25,232 nucleotides of DNA from Pelargonium nanum (lineage: Eukaryota > Streptophyta > Magnoliopsida > Geraniales > Geraniaceae): contig JAYMTF010001226.1 of assembly GCA_036897485.1 (NCBI GenBank), forward strand, positions 1 to 25,232, written 5' to 3'. The position numbers and the translations under genes were made by a program. Below the pieces are notes generated by a model. That model had not been told where the DNA came from. It did not search any database and worked only from the letters and a program-made list of their open reading frames with translations. Below, in pieces: positions 1 to 9,735 of the stretch (the first letter of the stretch is position 1; each line of letters starts with the position of its first letter).

Positions 1-111
1 CCACGTGCAAAGCGAAAATGGGCTTGCACGTGAGGGGGCGTGTTAGAGTATAAAACTATTATTGGGCCTTCAACTATGAGCTTAAGCTTTTAGTTGAGTT
101 GGTTCTTTACA
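1..111 (+). mobile_element. 3' end of a tiny LTR retrotransposon (SMART/TRIM type)
   Basis: Positions 41-111 start TGTTAGAG and end TTTACA, giving the TG...CA ends of an LTR of only 71 bp. Immediately upstream (about 31-40) is a purine-rich run, TGAGGGGGCG, that fits a polypurine tract, so this copy reads as the 3' LTR, with a little internal sequence in 1-40. No primer-binding site follows at 112, as expected past a 3' LTR. A second 71-bp copy with 63 of 71 identical bases and no gaps lies inverted at 5698-5768. No coding capacity is visible, but the element runs off the left edge. The length suits the SMART/TRIM non-autonomous class; assignment to a named family is not possible here. Confidence 0.65.
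2..32. repeat. Inverted repeat just inside the polypurine tract
   Basis: CACGTGCAA (2-10) and TTGCACGTG (24-32) are perfect reverse complements separated by 13 bases. The stem lies directly before the polypurine tract. Each arm also carries a CACGTG (G-box) core. It may be a structural part of the element's 3' non-coding region; function is not known. Confidence 0.5.
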
Positions 112-2511
112 TGCACTGTTGATGCTATCTTATGTATTTCAACATGTTCCTTCTACATGTAGATGGGTTTTTCATTTTAGTTATTTATTATTCTATTTGG
201 CTGGTGGGTCGGTAGAGCTTTTTAGCTTTCTGTTTATTCCAATATCTCTCTTCTCCTGTTCTAGCTATAGAGAGATCATTGACCCTGTTAATCATGTTCT
301 ATATTGTGTGATTAGGAAAGATAACCCTATTTAATGTGAGTTGATCATATCATAACTGATACATATTCCTCAACTAGTTTCAGATTTATCATTAATTATT
401 TGATCATCATCTAAGCATATAAATTTGACATTATCTTTCAAGGTCTAATTAGCAGTCGTTTTCATTCTTTAAATTTGATTGGAATCATATGCTTTCTCTT
501 TCCATATTATTTTGGTGACTGTAAACTTTATATATGTTTTTCTTTTGGGGCTTTGGAAAACAGAGCACATTAAGGCAAGTAGGATCACATTCAGTTGCTC
601 CTAACTGTTTTCAAATTGCCATATTATATAGTGGCCACATCTAGTGTATTTATATGCATAAATATGTAATTTTTCTGTTCAATGAATGGCATCACTGGAA
701 GGTTGCTGGAGCATATTGAGAATTTTACAGAAAATGACAATCTGATTTGGGAGATTAGGAATCTATCATATTATAAAAGTATATATAATTATAGGCAAAG
801 AAATGTGGAGGATTGGCTTGACATTGGACAATGAGAAAGTGAAAATGAAAAGAAAAGCAAAGTAGGCCATAAGTTTCAAGGTTGCCAAAGAGGAACAAAA
901 GTCTTGGTCCTCGCCCTTGCGACTCAAGAAAGCATCCTGCATCGGCTGACATCTTTACATTGTTCAATGATAAGTTGATATATCTATAACCTTTTGTTTT
1001 TGGCAGCGTCTTTACTCTGTCAACAAAGTGTTTGGATCCCATGGACTTGTCTTGCAAAAACAGGTTATATCTGGATTTTCTTGCTCGCTGGAGGGTTCCA
1101 TATCTTTCTTTCACCCCAGGTGAGTTTGATCTATGGATTATATCTGGATTTTGTTGAAGATTCTTTAAATCTATCATTTATTGTGGTTTTTGCGCTTTAA
1201 AGTGAAGTTAGCATATGAAATTCATCAACTGTCTAGTAATCCAGAATTTTTGTATGTTTATGCAAAATGCTTCCAAATTACTTTCTCAAAACGCGTGAAA
1301 AAGATGCTCTCTCACTCTTAGGAGGGAGAATATATGCTTCATCTGAAGCAGAATCAGAATCTAGAGCTTGCTTCCAGAGACCCACAAGAGGAGCACATTG
1401 GAGCACTTGGGGAGAAGTGACCAATATCGTCACATTTTCTTGACTAGTTTTATCTTGGTGAGCCCTACTTATATTCTCCCCCACTTTTCTTTTTCTTCTC
1501 TCCTCTTTTTCTTGCAAAAGATAATTCGTTTCTGCTTTAGTCGTTCAATTTAGCAGAGCAAAAACCTAGTCGTAAACAGGAAATTAAGAAAGATAAGGTC
1601 ACATCAACCTCATTGCAACAAATTGCCTTTTGCCTTGTGTTGGATTTTGTATGATTTAGTATTACAAGTTTTTTCTTTTTTGTTTGTCCTATTGCTATTG
1701 AGCACATCAATGACAGCATATTTTGGTTTCAGGGCTTACACTGCATCATCTCTTCTTTCCACATACAAGGAGGAAGAAAGAAGAAAAAGAAAGCCGAGAT
1801 CACTAGTGAAAACTGCTGCAAATCAGGTCTAAGCTGGTACACCAAACTTGGAGGCTTCACTCACATTTCATTTATGATCATATATATATATGCAAGTCAA
1901 TCTGATGATCTTTCTAGGATTATTATGTCCCATTTATGCAATATACTCACTTCAACTGCAACTGGCTTCCAACAATTATAAAAGCATTGATTACTTTCAT
2001 GAACTCCCAACCAATATCACTACCACCTTCCTTGGTCAACAAACCATTATCTCCAAGAAAAATTAAAAATACAGCTAAAGAAAAAGAAAGGACAAAAGAA
2101 AAAGAGAATCCTCATGAACTCTCCCACCTCTCTCTTCTTTTCCTTTTCCATCTAAGCTCCTTTGGCTCTTTTCCCATCCCATATTGTCTCTTCAAGAAAA
2201 TATACATTTACTTACAACAACCTCTCTGCTTGTACTTGTTGCCATAGTTTCTCTGAAATACATTTTCTGTTCTGCCTTTATATGCTTTTTGTTTAGCTCT
2301 CAGGTTATATTTTATCTGTTAGAGATCATATCACAATTAGCTTAGCTTTTATTTATCTGCAAATTACTTACATTATTTCATAATTCTGCACTGACAGCTC
2401 TCTATTAGTTCTCAGGGTCTTTGGATCTTTCAAAACTTATTAGCATAGCAGAGGGAGAGAACCACCATATCATGATAGAGTGAGTCTCTCACAAGGTTTC
2501 TCAGCCACGCC
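112..2511. other. Intergenic stretch upstream of the ATL51/52-type gene
   Basis: This AT-rich stretch has no gene I can defend. It holds candidate exon fragments at 1007-1443 (separate entry), a short dinucleotide run near 1880 and several pyrimidine-rich tracts (for example about 2117-2150). The last few hundred bases before 2512 are presumably promoter and 5' leader of the following gene. The leader just before the start includes GA/CT-rich stretches, and the start context is GCCATGG. No TATA box is convincing enough to annotate. Confidence 0.5.
1007..1443 (+). other. Possible exon pair of an unidentified gene (unproven)
   Basis: Two pieces look coding. The first, 1007-1119, follows a TTTTGGCAG acceptor and ends at the strong donor CAG|GTGAGT; its open frame begins RLYSVNKVFGSH. 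The second begins at 1329 after GGAGGGAG and, joined in the phase left by the first (2 bases), stays open to a TGA at 1441-1443, with segments such as IYASSEAESE and GAHWSTWGEV. Residue composition looks protein-like. I do not recognise a family and cannot find convincing upstream exons or a start. It could be a gene remnant, the 3' end of a decayed gene or chance. Confidence 0.2.
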
Positions 2512-3507
2512 ATGGGGTCTGTAGGCAACCCGAAAGCCTGGGTGCCATACATGAACAGCCAGGACTGTTCTCAAGGTTTTTGTAGCATATACTGTCCACA
2601 ATGGTGCTACCAGGTTTTCCCTCCTCCTCCTCCATTCCAATTTCCCGAAGAAAGTTCAAGCTCAAAATTTTCCCCTCTCGTCATTGCAATCATTGGCATT
2701 TTGGCCAGTGCTTTCCTTCTTGTGAGCTACTACACCATGATTTCCAAGTACTGTGGGAATGCAGATTCATCAAGACGAGAGGCTCGTGATCAAGAAGCTG
2801 AGCCGGAGGACAACCACGACCTGTCCCTCCACGAACCATGGCACGTTGCCACAGCTGGCTTAGACGAGGCTCTCATCAAGTCCATTACAGTTGTCAAGTA
2901 CAAGAAAGGAGACGGGTTAGTTGAGGGGACGGATTGCTCAGTTTGTCTCAGCGAGTTTGAAGAAGACGAGAGGCTAAGGCTGTTGCCAAAGTGCAGTCAT
3001 GCTTTCCATCTACAATGCATTGATACATGGCTCAAGTCTCATTCGAATTGTCCTCTTTGCAGAGCCAACATAGTGTTCATCACTCCTGCACAGCCCCAAC
3101 TGATCATCCCTCAATTCATAGAAACTCCTGCATCAATACCACAAGATGTAGAAACGCGCAGCTCTCGAGTTCCAAGAACCTCTCTTGATGCCGTTGGAGA
3201 CACTGTACTTGATATTAGATCAAGTGATGAAGATCAACACATCAGGAGATCAGTTTCAATGAACTATTTGTGCCAGAGCCGGGTTTCGGTTGCTGACATT
3301 TTGTGCATCTGTGAAAGTGAAGATGATGATGATGATGTTCAAGTTGGAGCAGGATCATCCAAGCAATCAAGTGAAGAAATGAACAAGTGTAGCAACATGA
3401 ACAGGGTGGTCATGAAGAGATCGTTTTCAAGTGGGAGATTCTTTGTCACTGGGCATGGCTGTAGATCAGGAGGAAAGGGAAAAGCGATTATTAACATTCC
3501 AGTATGA
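2512..3507 (+). CDS. ATL52: RING-H2 E3 ubiquitin ligase, ATL51/52 type
   Basis: This is an intronless 331-residue membrane E3 ubiquitin ligase of the ATL family, which recruits an E2 and ubiquitinates targets at a membrane. The N-terminus (GNPKAW, then DCSQGFCSIYCPQWCY and a proline run) is the conserved head of the Arabidopsis ATL51/52 group. One transmembrane helix spans about residues 54-75. The GLD motif is at 116-118. The RING-H2 finger uses C142, C145, C161, H163, H166, C169, C180 and C183 with spacing x2-x15-x1-x2-x2-x10-x2, and W173 for E2 contact, so it looks fully active. The C-terminal tail has an aspartate run (about 270-274) encoded by five GAT codons, then basic and serine-rich motifs shared with relatives (RRSVSMN, RSFSSGRFF). 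Start chosen at the first ATG with good context. Orthology to ATL51, 52 or 54 is by recall of the family, not a search. Confidence 0.93.
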   Translation: MGSVGNPKAWVPYMNSQDCSQGFCSIYCPQWCYQVFPPPPPFQFPEESSSSKFSPLVIAIIGILASAFLLVSYYTMISKYCGNADSSRREARDQEAEPEDNHDLSLHEPWHVATAGLDEALIKSITVVKYKKGDGLVEGTDCSVCLSEFEEDERLRLLPKCSHAFHLQCIDTWLKSHSNCPLCRANIVFITPAQPQLIIPQFIETPASIPQDVETRSSRVPRTSLDAVGDTVLDIRSSDEDQHIRRSVSMNYLCQSRVSVADILCICESEDDDDDVQVGAGSSKQSSEEMNKCSNMNRVVMKRSFSSGRFFVTGHGCRSGGKGKAIINIPV

Positions 3508-5034
3508 GAAATGATGTTTTGGGAAGTAGAAAGATGATAAATTGATATGATTGATTTTGGAGTATGAGAATTGCATGCATGTATGATTCAATATTCAATT
3601 GATGAGTGATATCATTATGTTTTTGTGGCTTTTTATTCATTTGGTTCTTGATCTTGGCCAGACGCTAAGAATCCTTTTTCCTTTTTTCGTACCAAAAAAT
3701 TCAAAATGTGGAACACATGACAAGGTTTTAGTTTAAACTTGGGCATCAACTGTGTAAAGATTTGAAATATAATGAAAGTGGTGTGGACAGTGCACTCCAA
3801 CTCTCCAAGTCCAACCTGTAACCCGCACCATGCCCAACCCACACCGCATTGAGACCTACAAGGCAACATACCAAAGAATGGGTATCCTAGAGGAGTTTTC
3901 GGGACGTTGTCTCAAGTGTAAATGAGATCTCGGCCTAAATACATGAAAACGGTAGAGAGCATTTAAAGAGAGAAAACTAGAAAGAGAAAGTGAAATAAGA
4001 TATTGAAGATCCCTCTCATCTTACCTTGACCTCAAACTCTTGTCATGTGACGACGCATGATTGACTAACAATGAGGTGTAGTCCACTATACTTGTGCATC
4101 GAGGTGTATGTTGAAGCACCTAAAAGCCTATACCACACATGGTAATGTCACAGGGTTTTGAAACTCATGAGATGTCGTTACGATGATTTTGGGAGATGAG
4201 AAGTCTTCGAGATCGCTCGTGAGGTGACTTGAGGTATTAAGCACATTTAGCAGGATCTTTGGTCCTACCCAAATCTTCGAACACTTGATCGCCCAAATAG
4301 AACTGTGCTTGAGCTTGTCGTGCAACAACCCTTTGGTTGTCACGACAGAAGCTCGAGCAAGAGGCTGGTAATTGGGAGCTTAGGTATGCTTTGCCTAAGA
4401 ACCTGTCGCGACAATAGCTCGGGTTGAGCATTGGCGAGCTTCCTCAGGTCTTTTCCTTGTCCTCCTTTGTCTTGGTCTTGCTCCCTCGTCTTTTGGACTT
4501 GACCAAGAGTTTGGGGTGCCACATAAGGCTTGCGTGCATGATCTGGGACCTCGTATGTGCCTGCCGAGGGTTTTGAGCGTCACTTTGGACCTTATACGTG
4601 CCAACATTCTGGAAGCCCTTTTTTGAAGTTATTCTCTTGGAGCCACGTTTTGAGAGCGAGTTCACTGGTCGAGCTCGGGTGGAGAGAGGGAAAGATCAAA
4701 TAATATTATCTTTTAAAATTAGTTAAATAAAAATATTTGTTTTTTATATATATAATAACAATGCATATATAAAAATGGAAAACAAATCATTTAAGACCAA
4801 ACATAAGAAGGAAAAGAAAAAGAAAAGATAAACAAAAGCTCAAGCTCAGCTAATCAACTTCAAGGTTTATCTTTCCAGCTCAAACAAAACACTTCGAGTT
4901 ACACTTACAGGTCACAATTTATAAACTGAATTGTGGTTAGAATGGGTCCGTACCCAAAAGACCCATTAAAATACAAGATAGCTAAAAATACTCTTAACAA
5001 TACACATACATTACAGTGATTCCATCCAAACACA
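3508..5034. other. Intergenic, including a repeat-like block at about 3880-4680
   Basis: This lies between two genes transcribed toward each other, so it holds both 3' UTRs. From about 3880 to 4680 the composition is less AT-rich than the flanks. There are local imperfect repeats: GACAGAAGCTCGAGC near 4344 resembles GACAATAGCTCGGG near 4414. The block reads like non-coding transposon or LTR-derived sequence, with no intact domain in any frame. From 4680 to 4860 it becomes strongly AT-rich with a short TA run. I cannot name the repeat. Confidence 0.4.
4317..4346. repeat. Imperfect hairpin inside the repeat-like block
   Basis: GTCGTG...CAACC (4317-4330) is opposed by GGTTG...CACGAC (4334-4346). 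The stem is interrupted by a few unpaired bases and has a very short loop. A 10-bp palindrome, TGTCGCGACA, occurs about 60 bp further on. These may be remnants of a transposon or LTR stem structure; nothing ties them to the neighbouring genes. Confidence 0.35.
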
Positions 5035-6291
5035 TTAAGACAATGCAGTAGCTTCCTCCGCCTCAATAACTATGAGCATGTGGTGCACTGCTGCTGCTAT
5101 GTCATCTACCGAACTCAGTTGGCTTCCTTCTTCAACCTATAAAAACATCATCTGATCAAATCTTTGCAACCAAAACAGATTGAATGTGACAAGACCCTAC
5201 ATTAAACATGTCCGGTCGGCATGGTGGATTGACCAAATTACCCCATGAAACGTACCTTAGCACTAATGGAATAGAGAGCCAATGGCTCCATGGTGGTGAG
5301 AGTGAGGTGGAGGATGGGGAGATGAAGAGCGTGAAAAGCAGCAACCAGCTTGGAGAGCTGATTTACGCATCTTCTCAAGAGGATTCGGAGGTTTGCATGG
5401 GTTTCGATCAAGCTCACTTCGATGTCTGCTATGGCGCCCTTGCTCTTCGACGTGTACTTGTTCGGGGTTTGGGACCAGCTATATTGTGGGTACATGAAGA
5501 ATTGTGCAAATGGTGCTTCCAACAATTTGCCTTTGGAGCTGGCCATGTCTTCTTGATCACCGTTTCCTTGTTGCTGCAGCTTCTGTGCTTCAAGGGATTG
5601 CAAGAGGTGCTCAAGCTCCTTCACAAATTCTATGGCACCCTCTACTATAGATGCCTGGTCACCCTGCACACACCACAACATTTCTGTTCTGATAACATGT
5701 AAAGAATCATCTTAACTAAAAGCTTAAGCTGATAGTTGAAAGCTCAATATTAGTCTTATACTCTAACAATACTGCGTACTTACGTACCCTTTGGACATAA
5801 GAATCAGGCATGAGGGAGCGAAGGACAGCGAGATGCTCATTCATTTGCTTACGCCGGTTTCTTTCAACGGTAATGTGAGTCATCCTTTGAGTCTCAGCTT
5901 CCTCCTGGTTTTTACAAACCCTAGCCCTTTTCCTCCTACTCTTCTTGCGCCCTCCTCCTTCAGCTTTCACTACCCCCACACTGCTTTGCCTTCGCATGCC
6001 ACAACTGTTCATCGACACCATTGGTGAAGTAGAGCTACATGCACCCAAATTGATGAACTGACCGCCTGCATCTTCTGCTTGACGAGGAGGTTTTATTATA
6101 CTATGACAATGGTCTAACATGAAAGCAGTGGAAGCATTATCTAGTGATGAATGGGATTCAAGGCTGGTGCTACTGCTAATAGTGCTATAATTAGTGAACA
6201 GCTTTGGGTTTTGGGTTGCACTTGCAGAGATGGTATCGTAGATGATGAAGTTCAAGAGCTCTGTGGAGGAAAGATCTTCTAGTTGTGCCAT
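5035..6291 (-). CDS. BHLH71: bHLH transcription factor, group Ia, bHLH71 type
   Basis: Three exons, 6291-5788, 5663-5256 and 5136-5035, all phase 0 with GT-AG borders, give 337 residues. The N-terminus ([17 protein letters not shown]) and the spacing of later blocks match Arabidopsis bHLH71 (group Ia, with bHLH94/96, FAMA, MUTE and SPEECHLESS). A basic nuclear-localisation stretch ([15 protein letters not shown]) precedes the bHLH. The basic region has H139, E143 and R147, so E-box (CANNTG) binding is expected. Intron 1 falls in the loop, between QR168 and GDQ, as usual in this group. Helix 2 covers about 169-195. A C-terminal ACT-like dimerisation region ([15 protein letters not shown] to about residue 325) follows; in close relatives the stretch after it reads RxRQL, here RRCVNQL. 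Intron 1 (5664-5787, 124 bp) is mostly transposon (separate entry) yet keeps good splice sites. Likely a nuclear regulator of development; its targets cannot be read from the sequence. Confidence 0.9.
5686..5768 (-). mobile_element. 71-bp LTR plus primer-binding site inside bHLH intron 1
   Basis: On the minus strand, 5768-5698 begins TGTTAGAG and ends TTTACA: the same 71-bp LTR as at 41-111, 63 of 71 bases identical without a gap. It is followed at once (5697-5686) by TGTTATCAGAAC, which matches 10 of 12 bases of TGGTATCAGAGC, the common plant primer-binding site complementary to initiator methionine tRNA. This copy therefore reads as a 5' LTR with its priming site, the mirror of the polypurine-tract copy at the left edge. 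It fills about two-thirds of the 124-bp intron and ends roughly 20 bp before the acceptor, in the same orientation as the host gene. Confidence 0.75.
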
Positions 6292-8277
6292 TTCCTTGTT
6301 GAATTATGACCAACAACAACAAGAATCATATCTTGGAATATCTACTAGCTAGATTGAAAGGAAAGGAGGCTGAGGGCATGTGAGAGAGGCAGTAAAAGGA
6401 GTTGTGCTTTTGTGACTGCTCTTCAAAAAGTGAGTGAAAAACAATGAAAAGAAGACTCTCTCTCTTTGGTTTTCCTATCCCATAGATGTCTTGCCTTGTC
6501 TTAGCTACTGTGCACTAACAAACAGTCTCTGCCTCTGTCATCCATGGAAAAGAGAGAGAGTCTGTGCATGGGGGGACCCAAATCTATATACAAATATACA
6601 TACAAACAACATAACAAGTGGTGCAAAAGCTACTCCTCATATTCAAATTTGTGTTGGTTTTGGCAGCCAAAATGACCATCCCACCCCACCCCACCTTATT
6701 AGATTCTCACCTTGCATTTTCTTTCTTTTTCTAGCTAAATTTACTACATATCTGATACAATTTATTGAATACAAATTTACATATATTTGTAACATTTTTT
6801 TAAGGAAACTATTTCATGTGGGTGCTAACCCATCCCACATTGTACATGTTAACCTCTTATCCACATTCTGCAACACACCCTTTTCATCATGTGATACTAG
6901 ATTTTGATCCCATTTAATTTGTCCTTATACTTTCATTTTCAATTATTGCCTTTGCCACACAACACAAACCAGTCCTAAAATTCATATAGCCCAATTAGTG
7001 CTCTGTTTAGCACTCTCATGACCAAAAAGCTTAATCAGTCATTGTAATCTCTGTATATAACAATAATAAAAGGCTTTGGGAAATGAAATTCTGGAAAACT
7101 AAGATCTGGACTGAGCAGAGTACTAAAAAGGCTAGAAATCACTTAATCAATAACTCAAACCCAATATAAACTCCATTGATGATTCTCATTTGGAATTATC
7201 TAAAAGATGATGCAGAAATGGAAAAATGTAAAAATGAAACCCTTTCCTTTACTATGCAGGGCTTCCAAACAAGGTAGGTGGTCCTCTATCCCTAAACATC
7301 AGTAGGATAGCTAATTCATGTAACTAAGGTTTCATCTTTTGGCAGTGAAGGAACACATGATTGCATGAATAATTACAATTTCCATATATGATAATGATGT
7401 TGCAGCTAGCTAGGACCATGTACCATGAATAATGGAAGTGTGCACAGTTTTGGAGTAAATGTTTGGTGTTAGCCTAACCAGAGAAGGTAATTAAATAGCA
7501 GTATCAGAGATGATAACTGGGGTGGTAATGCAAGCAAGAGACCTTTGTTATAAGAGAGGTAATTATATACACAAGCAAGTGCCATACCATTTACCATACA
7601 TACCTTTAAGTTCTTAGTTCACTTCTAGACAACACTTCAAGTACCAAATCTACAATTTTGAGTACATGTTAGAGCATGTTACATGTATACAAAATTCACA
7701 CCACCTCACCATACGTGTCGTTCAACATGTTCGAGGTGGTGGTGACTGGTGAGGGTTGGGAATGGGAGCCTATCAGATCAATACTATCCAGTCATCACCT
7801 CAGGTATATATAACAACAAATTTACATCTTAAACAAACATATATACTAGTAAAAACATTTCACCCTTATGTACCTAGAGGCGAAACAAAAAGAAAGTTAA
7901 AGTTATGGTGTAAAGAGCACACATGTCCTTCATCAACAATATATGCATATGATAATGTGTCATCAAAATACTATATGATAAAAGAGAAGTGAAAAAGGCA
8001 GGAAGCTACAAACACTGAAAACTGTTGCCTTATCCGGTAAGGAGGACGAAGACTGGTCGACCATGGACTTTGTACAATCTGTCAGAACTATACAAAGGAA
8101 TTCATGTGAACATCACCAGCTTCAGTTTCTTTTTCTTTCTCTCTGGAGAAACAACACTTAAGCAATCATATACTGTTGAAATCTCAACCACATTTTCCAC
8201 AATAATTTTCTCCCCCGCCCAATACTAATTGGCGAGCTATTTATACGTAGCTCTTAATCATTTTTCATGTCATCACC
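6292..8277. other. Long intergenic stretch upstream of the bHLH gene
   Basis: The first several hundred bases should hold the bHLH promoter and leader, which on the minus strand are rich in GA/CT runs (GAGAGAGAG near 6551 and CTCTCTC near 6457). Beyond that the sequence is AT-rich with no domain-like frame. The longest open frame (6434-6907, +) has no family features. Near 7990-8277 it presumably grades into the 3' UTR of the candidate minus-strand gene that ends at 8278. I see no repeat, RNA gene or conserved motif to report. Confidence 0.4.
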
Positions 8278-9537
8278 TTAGAACTCCTTGGTGATGTCTT
8301 CTCTTTGGATTGGAACACATTCTAGGAGTAAGCTCTTGAATTCCTGGCTTGAAAATTCAACAAGAACATTGTTCCCAAGTGCATGATATCAAAGTTAAAC
8401 CAACTTAATACGACAAATGGGGGTTAGTAACACCAGACTCTAAGCACAATTGACAAACATTAAAATGAAAACATGTTCTTCTAGATTGTTTTTGAGATAT
8501 GACTCTAACATTGGCATAACACCATACAACAAATGCAAGAAAATAAAGATAAACTCAATACATTATTTAAGTAGAACCACAATAGGCATAACCTGCACAA
8601 CCTACCTATAACTTTATTCAACTCACTGCTCCTTCCATCATGTTATTGCCAATCCAACATTAGAATCATGAAAGCGCGATATATTAGAGAAAGCTCATAT
8701 TTTGCAACAATGAAAAAAAAGGTCAGCTGTCGCAAAATAACCATAAATCCATAATCTAATAACAACCAAGTCATTTTCCAAACAAACATCAGATACCCGA
8801 TCGAATCTTTTAAGAAGACTCTTTGAGATCCTGTACTCATATTACCTCCTTCACTCTATCCTACTCAATGCTATCTGACTATCTCCTCCACTGAGTCAAG
8901 TGCTATCATGTCTTTCCACAATACTTCCTTCCATGTTAACTTATGCCTACCCCTAACTCTTTTAGTTTCTCCTAACCAAATTCTCTCACTTTTTCTCCCG
9001 GGATCTTATCTCCTTATGCTCCATATCTCCGTACCATCTTAATCGTTTTTCCTGCATATTATCTTCTATTGATGTTACCCCAACTCATATAGAATAGGAG
9101 TTACACTCCTACTTATTCTTCCTAATACTACCACAAACCCACCTAAGCATTCTCATTTCTACTACCCCATACAGAATAGTAACCACCACAAAACTTCTTT
9201 GGGACCTTATAATAAGCCTTTCTTTTCCATAAGACCTCTCAGTATAAAAATAACTTTGATAGTGGATATAGTTGGCATAAAACTAAATTGATCATCTGAA
9301 ACCTTAGCTTCTATTGTCAACCTATGTTCTACAGTTATTACAACTCTAAAATAAACATAATCTACAAGAAAAACAAACTGGAATGAGATTGAAACAGCAA
9401 AAAAAAAATATATTAATGCTTTGAAATGAAACCAAAATGAGAAAATTTGGGACAACCTGCAGGTATTGTTGATAGAAGCACGGAGATTGAGCAAGCAAGA
9501 CAGCAATTTTCAACTTCCCCACACCTGCAGCATCCAT
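8278..9537 (-). CDS. Candidate two-exon microprotein gene, 48 residues
   Basis: Exon 1, 9537-9457, begins with an ATG in the strong context GCCATGG and ends CAG|GTTGTC. A possible exon 2, 8343-8278, follows the acceptor TTTTCAAGCCAG and ends TAA. Both are phase 0 and join to 48 residues. The product starts MDAAGVGKLKIAVLLAQS; the junction reads FYQQYLQ|EFKSLLLECVPI and the protein ends REDITKEF. It has no signal peptide or clear membrane span, and looks like a short amphipathic helical protein. The leader has a TAA in frame upstream plus a 4-codon upstream ORF. The 1.1-kb intron contains a decayed LINE. I do not recognise the family. Exon 1 is more convincing than the pairing: donor GTTGTC is weak and other exons could lie in the intron, or this could be a gene truncated by the insertion. 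Confidence 0.35.
8643..9360 (-). mobile_element. Decayed LINE reverse transcriptase, 3' part
   Basis: Translated on the minus strand with frame changes, the stretch carries ordered blocks of a plant LINE reverse transcriptase tail. VEHRLTIEAKVSDDQFSFMP then LRGLMEKK lie at about 9335-9210 (canonically ...RL..E..VS..QFGFMPGRST then LLRQLMEK). PKEVLWW follows near 9200, RMLRWVCG near 9155, then IEDNMQEKRLRWYGDMEHK at about 9070-9010 and RGRHKLTWKEV near 8945-8910. Much of the catalytic palm is missing between LMEKK and PKEVLWW: an internal deletion has removed the YxDD region. Several stops and frame breaks show it is dead. It lies in sense orientation within the intron of the candidate microprotein gene. 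The 3' limit near 8643 is a guess, since no poly-A tail or target-site duplication is clear. Confidence 0.7.
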
Positions 9538-9615
9538 GGCCTCTTTTTCAGTTCCGAAATTGTAATCTACAAACAATCTATCGTCTTCTTCGATCCTGAT
9601 TCTCACACTACTGTC

Positions 9616-9630
9616 TTATTCTCTACTCAT
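9616..9630 (-). promoter_or_regulatory. Four-codon upstream ORF before the microprotein start
   Basis: On the minus strand ATGAGTAGAGAATAA forms a minimal upstream ORF that ends 78 bases before the main ATG at 9537. It is in the same frame as the main ORF, so its TAA also proves that the main frame cannot extend upstream. If the transcript exists, this could dampen translation. Transcription itself is unproven. Confidence 0.3.
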
Positions 9631-9735
9631 TTCGATTTCTCAACCCTAAACTAAAACCATCATCACAGTTGTCGTGATGTTTTATTGTTTTCTTACTAGT
9701 TTTTGGTCATAAAATCCCTATGTTGGACCTTGTAA

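Noticed and set aside
755..1177. 140-codon open frame on the minus strand
   Set aside because: No family features, very low complexity in the second half, and it overlaps the better-supported plus-strand splice signals at 1007-1119.
5208..5702. 164-codon plus-strand frame
   Set aside because: It is the complement of bHLH exon 2, whose minus-strand translation matches the family through both splice junctions.
6434..6907. 157-codon open frame on the plus strand
   Set aside because: It lies in the bHLH upstream region, with odd composition, no recognisable domain and no supporting splice or leader signals.
7668..7682. Partial match TGTTAGAGCATG to the LTR start
   Set aside because: Only the first eight or so bases match; the rest of the 71-bp unit is absent.
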